Positions 1 through 12,600 of a DNA stretch of 64,000 nt are shown here, in pieces. How positions within the stretch are numbered: the stretch's first letter is position 1; every line of letters begins with the position of its first letter. Under the pieces are notes generated by a model, which had not been told where the DNA came from, searched no databases, and worked only from the letters and a program-made list of their open reading frames with translations. The DNA is taken from the NCBI GenBank assembly GCA_038380435.1, contig JAWZYU010000025.1, forward strand, positions 45,206,691-45,270,690, given 5' to 3'. Both the position numbers and the translations under genes were made by a program. Origin of the DNA: Ryuthela nishihirai. Lineage: Eukaryota > Arthropoda > Arachnida > Araneae > Heptathelidae.

Positions 1-194
1 ATCTCAGCTGTTTTGTGGCGTTAAAGGCTCACAGATGTTTGCAGTCTGTTCTTAAAGCAACTCCTTGGTGCCTTAAATAATCCTTTCTGACCCCTTCTGC
101 CAATGATGATGTATGTGTGGAATTTGCCCTTGTTAGAACTCCAGTATGTTGCACTCTCCCATGTGGCCATTATGCAGGAGAACCATACCCTGTG

Positions 195-577
195 GGGGTG
201 GCTCAGTCAGTAGCACACCAGGCTCGTAATCTGCAGTTCCCAGGTTCAAGTCCCAGCTGGGTCAGTGTTGAGATTTAACTCCACAAAACTCCCCATCCTG
301 CCCAGTCAGTATGGGACACCAATGGTCTTGGAAAGGCCGCCATCTGTCGGATGGGATGTTAAGCCATGACCCTGTGTGCGGAAGAGCCACACCCTGTGCA
401 TGTTAAAGAACACACTAGATGGCCTTGACAGGAGGCTACCATCTGTCTCCCAACAGCCATTCCAGTGGGTCCCCTCCCCCAACCTTCTCTGAGCCTTTGG
501 GGTCCTTGTGGCCTTGCCATTTAGCCCATTGTGTGCAAAAAAGTGCCGCTCAGAGGTAAAACAACCAACCAACCAAG
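195..577 (+). repeat. SINE-1 (tRNA-derived), full length, inserted into an older SINE-1
   Basis: The tRNA-like head has an A box (TGGCTCAGTCAGTAGC) and a B box (GGTTCAAGTCC). The family core GTTAAGCC...GTTAAAGAACAC and the tail ...CTCAGAGGTAAAACAACC follow. The 12-bp duplication CCATACCCTGTG occurs at 183-194 and 578-589 and marks the insertion. The target is itself SINE-1 core sequence. Confidence 0.9.
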
Positions 578-753
578 CCATACCCTGTGCACATCAAAAA
601 CATGCAAGATAGTCTTAACAGGAGAATGCCATCTATCTTCTAATAGCTGTTCAGTGCGTCTTCTCTGAACATTTTCTGAGCCTTTAGGGTCCTTGTAACC
701 TGGCCATTTAGCCCATTGTTTGAAAAAAATTGCTGCTCAGAGGTAAAACAACC
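578..753 (+). repeat. SINE-1, older copy, 3' half (target of the nested insertion)
   Basis: It continues from CCATACCCTGTGCACAT through a diverged core and ends GCTCAGAGGTAAAACAACCC. The matching upstream part is the short GCAGGAGAACCATACCC stretch at about 174-190. It is more diverged than the copy inserted into it. Confidence 0.75.
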
Positions 754-754
754 C

Positions 755-1258
755 AAGCAAAAAATATGGTGGTCACTGCACAAAAAAACAAACTCTAGCC
801 AAGAAGTAATTGTGCAATACTAGTTATTATTTTAACTTTCCCAAACAAAAAATAATTACAAAAGACAATGCCCCTCCTGTTTCAATTTACTTTTTTTATG
901 TCATTTAAAAAGAACTTTTCTTTCCATTGTTATATAACTTTTTGTTCCTTAAGTATTTTGTAATTATACCCTAATTACCTGGCTAGTTTTTTTTCACTGT
1001 ATCATTCTGATGAAAAAAATGAATTAAAATTAATGTTTGTCATTTTATTTAAATATTTTCATAAAATTAGGAAACAAATTATGTTTAGTATATAATATGA
1101 CCTTTTATATATTGATTGGTTATTTAAAAAAAAAAATCTCAAGTTCACTTTATTTGATTGAGCCTAGTTAATTAGAAAGCCTGGATATTTTTCAAAGTAC
1201 GTGACTGAGAAAAAAATTGCAGAAACGAATAATTTTTTTGTTTCAAAAAAAAAATCAT
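755..1258. other. AT-rich sequence with no feature seen
   Basis: Very AT-rich sequence with homopolymer runs and no open frame or repeat similarity that I can support. The same holds for 1371-1517 and 1824-1890. The 101-codon open frame at 1518-1823 resembles nothing and is probably chance. Confidence 0.5.
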
Positions 1259-1370
1259 ATTCCTCTTATTCAGAAATAAATTTTTGTTCTATTCATATTT
1301 ATTATAATTATTTTATTCCTCTTATTCAGAAATAAATTTTTGTTCTATTCATATTTATTATAATTATTTT
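1259..1370. repeat. Perfect tandem duplication, 2 x 56 bp
   Basis: The unit beginning ATTCCTCTTATTCAGAAATA is repeated with a 56-base period (1259-1314 and 1315-1370) with no difference that I can see. It looks like a recent local duplication. Confidence 0.9.
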
Positions 1371-1900
1371 GGTCCATTAATTTGTTAATTAATTTTATTT
1401 CTTTAAACAAATTCTTTTTTTTAACTCTATAACTCCAGAAAAAGCTGAATTAAAATTAATACTATCCTCATTTTTCCTAAATGTTTCATTTTCATAAATT
1501 CCAGAATTGATTGCTATTTGTCAGAAATTGCTTTCGGTGGGAATAATATATTTTTGAATTTGCCGGTCTTGAGCATTTATTTGAAAAGGTACGTAATGTA
1601 TTCAACTAAAACTAGTCAGGAAATTGGTGAGCAGGATGGTCACATGAATTATCAAAAGACTGTACAGATATATACAATTCATTTATTTACATACTACAGT
1701 ATTTACAGTGATAATATACAAGGTCGACCTTCCACTAAGGCCTCACACTTGACACCAATCCATGGCTGGTTACCTCATCTAGCCCCACACAAATTTTGGC
1801 CGAAAAATACTGGTCCCAGCTGAGATATCCCCCAAATGAAATTCTTATTCTGGTCAGTTCTTGTCTCAAGGTGGTCATGTGAGCTTTTTGCACATAAAAG

Positions 1901-2290
1901 GGGGGGGGGGGGGCTCAGTCGGTAGCGCGTCAGGCTCATAATCTGTAGTTCCCAGGTTCGAATCCCAGCTGGGTCAGCGTTGAGATTTGTCTCCGCAAAA
2001 TTCCCCGCCCTGCCCATGGTCAGTAGGGGACACCACTGGGCTTGGAAAGGCCGCTGTCCATCGGATGGGACGTTAAGCCGTGACCCCGTGTGCGGGAGAG
2101 CCATACCCTGTGCACGTTCAAGAACACGCTGGATGGCCTTGATGGGAGGTTACCATCTGTCTTCCAACAGCTGTTCCAGTGGGTCCCTCCCCCAACCTTC
2201 TCTGAGCCTTCGGGGTCCATGTGACCTGGCCATTTAGCCCATTGTGTGCAAAAAAGTGCCGCTCAGAGGTAAAACAACCCAACCCAAATC
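1901..2290 (+). repeat. SINE-1, full length, with 10-bp target-site duplication
   Basis: The head starts in a 14-base G run (1900-1913), then A box GGCTCAGTCGGTAGCGCG and B box GGTTCGAATCC, core and AAAACAACCCAACCC tail. CACATAAAAG flanks it at 1891-1900 and 2291-2300. This is one of the least diverged copies. Confidence 0.93.
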
Positions 2291-2400
2291 CACATAAAAG
2301 AGCCAGTAGTGAGACTTAGCCAATCATAATTACCTCTCAATATATAATTGATGACCTTTGATCACCTCTCATAGTTGTTGTATGTAGAGTCTTCGACCTT

Positions 2401-2745
2401 CAGGGTGGGAGTGACTCAGTTGGTAGCATGCGAGGCTCATAATCTGCAGTTCCCAGGTTCGTGTCCCACCTGGACCAGCATTAAGATTTATCTTCTCAAA
2501 ATTCACCCTGCCCTCGGTAGTAGGGGACACCGATGGGCTTGGAAAGGCTGCCATCTGTTGGGACGTTAAACCATGACCCTGTATGCGGGAGAGAGCCATA
2601 CTCTGTGCACATTAAAGAACACATTGGATGTCTAGTGGTTGCTTGTTGCTCCTCAAACTTTCTCTGAACCTTCAGGGTCCATGTGACCTGGCTATTTAGC
2701 CATTATGTACAAAAAAGTGCTGCTCAGAGGTAAAACAACCCAACC
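2401..2745 (+). repeat. SINE-1, diverged near-full-length copy
   Basis: Head with GTGACTCAGTTGGTAGC and GGTTCGTGTCCC, then core and tail ending CTCAGAGGTAAAACAACCC. Part of the second half is deleted around CTGTCTCCCAACAGC. No clear target duplication. Confidence 0.85.
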
Positions 2746-3337
2746 TTCTTCAAACTTCACTTGAAGTTGGGGTAAGAGATGCTGATTCTAATCATTATAC
2801 TATTTAATTTAGTATGTAATACAAGCTATTTCTGTTCGTCAGTTATTTGGCAGAAAGTTCTAAAACTAGTTTTTTTTTTTTGTTGTTGTTGTTTAGCATA
2901 GTGAAAAAATATCTGAGCTTGTGGATGTAATCCAGTTTGCAGACTGGGCCCTGTAATGGTTAATGGCATAAATAATAGATTGTTCTTTTATACAGTAATA
3001 TGGATTGTTAAATTTTGAATTGTTAATTTCTTTGTTTTGTATTGTATTCTTTATATGTATCTAGTACAGATGAGTTTTGTATTTCAAAGTAAAATTAATT
3101 ATTTATAATTTTAATCTCTATTAATATGTTATCGTTGGAAATCAAGAAGTCTTGCTTGGCTTCTGTTAGTATGATTTATGAAGTGAAATATAGATTTATG
3201 ATAATAAAATTTGAAGAAGAGTAGTGAATATCCGAAGAATCTCATTTGAGTCAGTTTAGTATATTTTAATTGTGCAAATTAGAGCATTTTATCATTATTA
3301 GCAATGTGTTTGATCAAAATATCTGAATTTATTTCAG
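2746..3337. other. SETD1 intron sequence, nothing else seen
   Basis: AT-rich sequence leading to the acceptor at 3337. It includes a GTTGTTGTT short repeat near 2880. No element similarity. Confidence 0.5.
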
Positions 3338-3632
3338 AAGTAGAATCTAGTTCAGATGAGAGTTCTGATTATGAAAGCAGTTCAGAAGACTCAGGGTCAG
3401 CATCTGAAGAAACAGAATCTGCAGCTGAATCAGATGAAGATGAAGAAGAAGGTGATGGTAGAACAGTATCAGATGCATTGCGTAGCGAAGTAGATAGTGA
3501 TGTAGAAATAAGCAAAAAAGTAGTTCCTGTCATTGAGGAAGAGGAAGAAACTGAGAAGATTGATAAAATAGTAGAACCAGTGTATAGAAAGGAAGACAAC
3601 TTAGATAATAAACAAGATGTTGCAGAACTTAG
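3338..3632 (+). CDS. SETD1: SETD1 exon: acidic Ser/Glu-rich disordered segment
   Basis: The exon follows an acceptor ending TTTATTTCAG and stops before the donor GTATAG at 3633. It encodes about 98 residues, almost all Ser, Glu and Asp, with runs such as [18 protein letters not shown] followed by Glu-rich stretches. No fold is expected. The last two bases (AG) plus the first base of the next exon give an Arg codon and keep the frame open, which is the main support for the join. An ATG at 3304 lies before the acceptor and is not the start. Assignment to SETD1 rests on frame continuity and order, not on a recognisable domain. Exons upstream of it are not visible here. Confidence 0.72.
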
Positions 3633-6600
3633 GTATAGTTTTCCAAAATGGGTTGCTATAAATAGTCTATCCAAATCTGTATTTGTCTTAACCTTGGGTT
3701 AAATATTAATTCTTAGGTAGCTTCATTATAGTTTTTGCATTAGAACATATTTTTACGTACTTTTCAAAATATTATTTAATGTAATAGTTCCCAGTTTTTT
3801 TTTTTTTGAAACCCCTGGTGTAATGATAGCTTTATCACAAATCCTTTTTCACCTGACCTCATTATCTATAATTCTACAAATAACACTAATAATTACCTAG
3901 TCTTCAACTAACACAAAAAATACATATATTGAAGGGTAAGACTGTTTAGATAAACTTGCAGAACTAAGCAAGCTTAAATCATTTGTAAAACAGGTTGCAA
4001 AAAATTAAACCATTGAGCAAAAGTCAAAACATTTTTCTCGTAACCCCCTTCCATATCAGAGAAGGATTAATTTCATCTTTTGAAATTTAGTGACTTGGGA
4101 AGTTAACATCATTCCCCTAGTACAAAATTGCAAAATAATTTTTTTTTTCTAAATAGCAATTGGCAATATTTTGACTGTTTGTAATCATATATGAAAGTAA
4201 CATTTAAATCTATGATATATATTTTTTTACCTGTTGATTCTGCTTGAAAAAAAATATCACGAAGCTTTAAAATAAATCTGAGTCTGCAGTGAATGTATGC
4301 ACATGTTCAGTCACTGCAAGTAGTATGAAGTGGCAATAATTTAGTTTATGCATTTATTCTGCTGTCCCATATGCAGATTATCAATTATTTGTGATTTCCA
4401 GTATTCTGACCCTATCACTCTAGTAGAATTGCAATGCTTTCTAAACTTTTAACGTAAGATGTTGATTTTATTAGTGGAAGTTGCATCATCTAGAATACAA
4501 CGTGTGTTCCATATCGAAAGTGATGTGGAACACATCACTTTCGATCAATATTTTAGCAGACTTTTGATTTTAAATACTTTTTTTTTTACTCAATACTTCT
4601 TGAATTTTTTTTTAGTACTTCTCAAATGTATACTACTATTTTAAAAATTAATATGAAATGATCAAAAAAGAAACTGCTAGTGATCTCTGATGGTGATATT
4701 GAAGAATCGTGGGATTAACAATTGCCTAAAAGTGTAATTTTTAAAGGATAGGACTTATTTTAGCAATACTTTTAATTACATTTTAAACAAATACAGAAAT
4801 TAAGAAATTCTGATTTTTCACCAAATTTTTCTGCAAAAATTAAAACTCATAGCAGTTATGCAGCTTGACAACCACCTAACATCAATGTCTACTAGCAGAG
4901 TGTCCTCCTCCAATTAGCCCATTTCTTCACTTACAGCTGAAACAGTCTCAAACTGTAGTTCTTAATTTATGAATTAAATATTTTGACAGTATCATCCATC
5001 ACTTCTTTCAACTGTTCAACCATATGTGTTGCTGCAGGAGTTTACATGTGAATACTACAGTAAGTCCACAAAATGTTCACTTGTTTTGATACTCTGCAAT
5101 ATATATATAATGGGCATGCTTTGCACGTTATATACAGGTTGACAGAATCCAAAATGAGAGATCAACTATATCAGTTTTAGTACAACACATGAAACTTTGA
5201 TTTTTTTTTTTTTAAATTGTCCCTTGAAAATTTTCTTACATATTAATAATGTATTTCATAAAAAAAATACATTATTAATGTTTGGAAAATAATACTTTAT
5301 TTTTCCATTTCATGCATATTTTATTAAACTATCATATAAATAATTTGTTATAGCCATCTGATCAACATTTTTAGACCCGATATATGGTAACACCGATTTG
5401 TTTGTCAATGCTGAAGCAATGCACAAGTTTGAACTATTGTCAACAAATTTTTCCTTAAAATTTTTCACAGACTAACACCCATTAGCAAGGGTTAATATGA
5501 AGCCAACACATTTTAACCAAAGCTCAGTTACAATGAAAATAAAATGCAATAGAACAATGAGAATAGTGTATTAATTTTGCTAAATATATGAATTTTATGA
5601 CAGCTGTTTTCTGCAATTTATGATATCATATTATGTTCTTTTGGTTGGGGGACGGGAGTGGCTCAGTCAGTAGCATGCCAAGCTCATAATCTGCAGTTCC
5701 CAGGTTTGAGTCCCAGCTGGGTCAGCGTTCTGATTTATCTTCGCAAAACTCCTTGCCCACGATCAATAGGGAACACTGATGGGCTTGGAAAGGCTTCCAT
5801 CCATCAGATCGGATGTTAAGTTGTGGCCCCCTGTGCACATTAAAGACCTGGGTGGCTTTGTTGGGAGACAGATGGCTACAATCTGTACCCAACAACTGTT
5901 CCAGTGGATTCCTTCCCCCAACCTTTTCTGAGCCTTCTGGGTCCTTGTGACCTGACAGGTGAGTTAATGTGTGAATAGTGATCTGTGGTGAAATTAGCCC
6001 ATTGTGTACAAAAATGTGCCACTCAGAAGTAAAACAACCCAACTAATTTAAGGTTGTCTTTACTGCATGGTACAGCTTTACATACTAAACCCTCTTCACT
6101 GTTTACAAGGCCTGATCTCCCATAAGGTACATGCCTAGGGGTGCCAACATAATAGGGCCATCAACATTCAAGTGTTGCATTTTGTTTATTTAAGTATGAA
6201 TAAAATGTCCTTTATAATTCTTGAAAGGAATGAAAACACTAGTTGCATTTACACTATATTGCAAAAAGTGTCTGAACACTTTCATGTTAAGTGAACGAAT
6301 AGCCACATTCAAATCTACCTCACTTTGAAAATAAGCTATTTTCAGAAAAAAGTCACTAGACATAAATTGAAGATGTTGGTCAGAACTCTCTAAATCTCTC
6401 TTTTCTATAATATTAATATAATATTTAAAGAGTTATGGAAGCTGAAACATTTAAGTGAAACTTTTGCTAGTTTTGAAAATTTGCTTCAAAAAGTTAAATC
6501 ACAACTGTTATAACAAGTTGTTTGCAACGTAAATGTGATATTTAAATTTTGTGTAAGGATTTTTGAAGTTTTCATCAATTTGGGGGGGGGGGGGAATTTT

Positions 6601-9600
6601 TTGGAAGTGTGGTGTGTGATAACATCTGTTGTTAAATATTATAGCTTCCATAACTCTTTAAATATTAGATTAATATAGAAAATAGAGATGTAGAGAGCTC
6701 TGACCGAGATCTTCAATTTATGTCTAGTGACTTTTTTTCGTAAATAGCTTATTTTCAAATTTGGTAGATTGGAATGTGGCTATTTGTTCACTTAACATGA
6801 AAGTGTCTGGACACTTTTTGCAATATGGTGTATCTATGGTTCAAGAGTGGTTCAAATAATTGTTTTTTTTTTCAATCAAAAGTTAATTTTTAAAGGATAT
6901 TAATTGTGAGGATACATAGCATATTAACCTGACCATTTAGTCCAATGTGTGCAAAAAAGTTTCATTCAAAGATAAAAATCTCAATCCAAATCTTTTAATT
7001 GAATAATGAAAGTTTTGATAGTATGCTCTATATATTTATCTTCAGTAAAAACAATGCTGGCAGAGTCATTTTAATAGATGTCCCTATAGGATAGGCCAGG
7101 ATTTTAACCCAGTTGTTTCTAACAGAGTGAGACATAGGTACATTAAAGTTATACTTTTTATATATATTTTTAATGAAGAAATGAAATTAGTAACATATAG
7201 AAAAGTTGTGAAAAAGAAATGAAATTAGTCACATATAGAAAAGCTATGGTATTTTCTTTTGTGACTCAATTAGAGAAAAGAGGAGATGTGGCTAATGTTT
7301 AAATTTTATTAATTTGAACTGCTGAATAGCCCAAACCTTTGCCTAGAATATAAACAAATTTTATTTTGTGATCTAATGATTGTTTTGTACTGGACTGTTG
7401 GTAAGCTCTAATTATACATTAAATGTAGATAATTTATAGAAATTAAAGTGTTTGGAAGTACTTGGAACATGGGTAGATTTTCTATATATAGAAGTTTTGA
7501 TGTGAAATGGTAGCCTATGATTGTATATCAAGAAATGGAATTGTTCATTCTGTTCTGCCTCATGGATAAAACAAATGGGAAGTAGAATGTTATTAAATTA
7601 TTGTAATAATTATTTATTACATCCAATGAATGTTCCCAAACCAAAATCACTTCATGGTGAGACTCAAGGCAAGATCTCAACAGAAGGGCAACACAAAATA
7701 GAAAACAGATCCAGGGCTCAAATCCAGTTCCATTTATCAGTAGCCAATCACACTAACCACTGGGACCATCATCCTCAAGCAGCCAAGGGCAACAGAGGTC
7801 CAACTAGACTGTGCAATTTAGTTCTCCAAGCATATCTGGCCATTGCACACCAATTTTAACAAGGTCTTGTTTGAATTTGTCTCCACACCGCATCCTAGGT
7901 CTCCCCCTTTTTATGAGACCTTTAGACACACCCTATTCGCTACCCTACCCTTTTGTTCATAAACCTATTCGGTAATCTATAATTATCCATACGTGCAACA
8001 TGGCCAAACCAATAGAGTCTGTCTTTGCACAATATGCTGCTTAAAGTAGGTTGCCAACTCCTTTGCCTAACCTCATCATTACTTACAAAGTTGAACCACC
8101 TAATGCCCAACATACTGCATAAGCATCTAGAATAAAAAGCATCTAATTTCCTGTTATCTTGTTTACACAACATCCAAGTTTCACTACCATAACTAATCCT
8201 AGAGAGAACCAAACTATTATACAGTCTAATTGTAGTCTTTAGGAGTATATGCCTATTTCTCCACACTCTCCATAGATTCTTAAAAGTCTCGGCAGCAATC
8301 CCTATTCATCTGTTAATCTCATGCCGCACATCACCAATATCTGTTACATAGCTCCCAAGATAATTAAACTGTGACATCTGCTCAAGACTGCAACCATTCA
8401 GATTAACTGAGTCACAGCCTGCCCCACCAATTTTCATCACTTTAGTTTTCTCTGTTTATAACCAAACCTACTCTACTACCGGTTTCATCAACAGCTCGAA
8501 TGAAAGAGTTCATCTCTTCAACATCATTTCCCAAAAGGGCTAAATCATCAGCATAATCTAAATCAGAAATTTTCGTATCTCCATCCCATTTAAGGCCAAA
8601 ATCTTTCCCTTGAAGTGAATTTTGCATTACATAATCAATAACCATTCTAAAGGGAAAAAGAGACAAAATGTACCCTTGTTGAACACCAGAAGTACCGCTA
8701 AACAATTGCTACGAGCCTTACCAACTCACACACAACTCAGTGTTATTATAGAGAGCTTTAATTATGTTAACTAACTTGTCTGGTATGCCATACAATCTCA
8801 CCATCAACCACAAATTATTACAATCAACAGAGTTGAAAGTCATTTTGAAATCAGCAAAGCTAGCTACCAAAGGTTTCTGAAACTCTAAACATTTTTAAAG
8901 AATTCCTCGCCCTACCCACAGTCAGTATGGGACACCAATGGGCTTGGAAAGGCCACCATCCATTGGATGGGATGTTAAGCCGTGGCCCCATGTGCGGGAG
9001 AGCCATACCCTGTGCACGTTAAAGAACATGCTGGATGGCCTCTGGATGGCCTTGATGGGAGACTACCATCTGTCTCCCAACAGCTGTTCCAGTGGGTCCC
9101 CTCCCCCAACCTTCTCTGAGCCTTCGGGTCCATGTGACCTGGCCATTTAGCCCATGGTGTGCAAAAAAGTGCCGCTCAGAGGTAAAAACAACAACAACAA
9201 CAACCTCCCCCAACCTTCTCAGCCTTCAGGGTCCATGTGACCTGGCCATTTAGCCCATGGTGTGCAAAAAAGTGCCGCTCAGAGGTAAAACAACCCAATT
9301 CATTTTATAGAGATATAGAAATGTTCATTCTGTGTTAAGGAGATATCTCTTTACTTGAAATATAGACAAATGCATCTTATATGCCATTTTGGCATCCATC
9401 TTGTAAACTCTTGTTACCATATATCATTATTACTATTAATGTAGGATCATACTGCTTTATTTCTGCTATGTTTTACTTATATACAGTGTTATATTAAATT
9501 TATGATACAGTGTGATTTCATTTATATGTTTTTGCAAATTTTATGACAATGAACAGCATGATGGGTATCAGATTTGATAAAAGTTTGCGAGTGCTGAACT

Positions 9601-12600
9601 ATAAGAAAAACCTTTAGAATGAAATTTTCTAAAGGTCTTGCCAATTATGCTAGCCATTGGTTATTCCTATATAAAGAGAATGAACTACCTTTTCAGTCCT
9701 TTCAATCTTGCTTTTGTAAGATTTTATGTATAAGAATAATACAACTATATAGAATATAATATACACTGATTTCCATAAATTAAGGAAAACTCAGAAAAAT
9801 ATGATAAACGAAAAACTATATGAATGATTTTAATGAAATTTGATGAAAACATGAATTACAATGCTAGTTTCAGAATGGCATAAAATATTTTACACTAGAA
9901 ACATTTTTCATCAAAAAATAACACTTAAAGAACTTGTTCAAAAATAAGGTATCAGAATGCAATGGGCAAAATTCTTTAATAAGGAATGTGGTCACCCCTT
10001 ACAGCAATGCAGGCACGGCAGCGATGTTCCATGCTGTTTATGATATTGTGAATCAGCTCAGTAGAGAGTAATGACCATTGTTCCTTTAAAGCAGTAATAA
10101 GCTCCCCTTTTGTTTCAGGTGGCAGGTTGAGGGCAGTAACACGTCTCCCTAGAGCAGGCGTGTCCAATCCGCGGGCTGCATGCAGCCCTGGACAGCTGGT
10201 AATGCGGCCCACAAAATCGTAAAGTTTATGACATAAGCTTTCAACATGATTATGTGATATTCAGCGAGTTTTGATATCCCACTAATTTTATGTTGCCCCT
10301 TTTTTTAATTTTATTATAAAAAACATAAGAAAATAAATGAATTTTTATTAGTCATATACATTAACTATATTATATATTTTATTTGTGGCCCAAAACAATT
10401 CATCTTCATTCAAAGTGGCCCAGGGAAGTCAGATCTTCACTCAATGTGGCCCAGGGAAGTCAAAAGGTTGGACACCCCTGCCCTAGGAGTATCCCACACA
10501 TGCTCAGTTGGATTTAGGTCTGGAGATCTAGCTGGCCACTCCATGCACATAATGGTCTCCTCTTGAAAGTATTGTTCCACTAGTCGAGCTCTGTGTGAAC
10601 GAGTGTTATCATCTTGTAAGATGAATGTTTCAGCTATTGCACCAGTGTAAGGACGTACATAAGGGTCCAAGATGTCATCTCTATACCTTTGAATATTGAG
10701 GTTCCCACTTGTCAACACATAGAGGTCTGTGCTCTCCACCTAAGGAAATGTCACTCCAAACACACACACTACCTCCTCCGTAACTGTCTCTCTGACGGAT
10801 GTTACTGGGATGGTAGCAGGTACCTCATTCTCTCCATATCAAACAATGTCCAGAATCACTCTACGAGCAATATCTGGACTCATCTGTGAAGAATATGGAC
10901 CTCCATTGCTCTTCTGTCCAGTTAACATTTGTGCATGCCCAATTCAACTGCTCTCTCCTGTGGCGTGATGTGAGGGGTATACAAATTACTGACCTTCTGG
11001 CATACAGACCTCCCTCATGAAGCCTTCTACGCACAGTAGAAGCTGATACAACCCTCCCAGTGGCTGCTGCAAGAGAGAATTTTAGCCGAGAGGGAATAGA
11101 CGTCCTGCTCTTTTGTGCTGTTAATCGCAGATATCGGTCTTGTACAGCGTTCATAACTCTAGCCCTTCCTCGGCTAAACCTCCAAGATGCACAATCCATG
11201 CTAAGAAATTGATTCCGCGGTCTATAGACCACAGAAGGACTTGCATTCAGTCAACATGCCAAGTCTGCTTCGAGCCTCCTCCTTGTTTCCTTTGGCCTGC
11301 TTCGAGCTGACCAATAGCTCTCCATTGCAGTTCATTTGGCAAATGATATCTTGAGGTCATTCCTACACAATGGCTATTTCAAATTTCTTTACTCACATTT
11401 ACAACAAAACAGTAAAATAACGATCCACTCCAAAACTCCTGTTTTTATGCTGCTATTCGATTATGCAAATTGACACAACCTAGGCATTACCACTTACATG
11501 AACTCGGTATTACTGCTTACATGAACAAGTTTGGTGGGGATCGCACAATTTTTTGACGAATTATCACGATTTTTCTCATTTTTCCTTAATTTATGGAAAC
11601 AAGTGTAGCTGTATAAAATGTAAGGATAATAGTATCCTATTATGCAATAAACGAAAAAAAATTCTCAAATACTCCCAACTAAACCACTAACTTCACCCAA
11701 TGATCATGTAGTATCATCTTGTAAGATGAATGTTTCAGCTGTTGCACCAGTGTAAGGACATACATAAGGGTCCAAGATGTCATCTCTATACCTTTGAATA
11801 TTGAGGTTCCCACTCGTCAACACATAGAGGTCTGTGCTCTCCACCTAAGGAAATGCCACCCCAAACTTAGTATATTTTTTGGTACATATTCCAAAAAAAT
11901 GCATTAAGGGTTCTAAATAAGAGGTTATAAATATAACTTTAAAATAAACTGAAAAGCAGCTCTTATTTATATGGTATTTAGATAACCAAATCAGTCCACT
12001 GTAGATTAGTGCAAATACTTTATCAGATTCAAATTAAATTGCACAAAAAAATTAACATAATACAGTTTATGTAACACAAACATCTCCATCTCTCACTACA
12101 TGGAAATTGTTATTGAATGATTAGGTGTTTCTGTACTTATATTTACATAATATATCACCTAATTGATGAAAATGATAATTCAAATATCCATACTACTTGG
12201 AATAAAGATTTGCCACTGCCTGATTAAGCATGGTATATAACATCATGAAAGTACATTGTCTTATGTCCTCATTAGTGCCTACTATCATAAACAGTCATCA
12301 TGAGATTTACAATGACTAAGACAACACAAGAGCATGTCAAAGTTCATCAAATGCAACTTACCCTTTAATTGAGTATAATGTATGATGAGGAAATGTCCAG
12401 AAATAATTATTATCAAATATTCTGAGGTAGAAAGTGACTGGGATTAAAATAGGCAGTTAAAGAAAAAAAAATTCATCTTAATACAGCAGCTGCCTCAGTA
12501 TATCTCAATAGATCCATCCTGCATTGTAATAAGTGTTACCTCCCACTTTACTAAGCTGTTAGAGATCATATCAACAGATCATCACTTGCATACTGTCACC

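Noticed and set aside
1912..1980. tRNA gene from clear A and B boxes (also in other SINE-1 and SINE-2 heads)
   Set aside because: The region does not fold as a complete cloverleaf with an acceptor stem, and it runs into the repeated SINE body and tail with target duplications. These are tRNA-derived SINE promoters.
2020..2220. Recurrent small open frames ([33 protein letters not shown] types) on both strands
   Set aside because: They are frames through the SINE-1 body, appearing wherever a copy lies; not proteins.
3369..3674. Minus-strand open frame opposite the SETD1 acidic exon
   Set aside because: Ser-rich shadow of the GAA/GAT/TCA-rich coding strand, with no similarity of its own. The same applies to 13079-13273 and 39838-40104.
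7521..7859. 112-codon plus-strand frame as a gene
   Set aside because: It crosses a degenerate SINE-2 and the RTE tail, with no family similarity.
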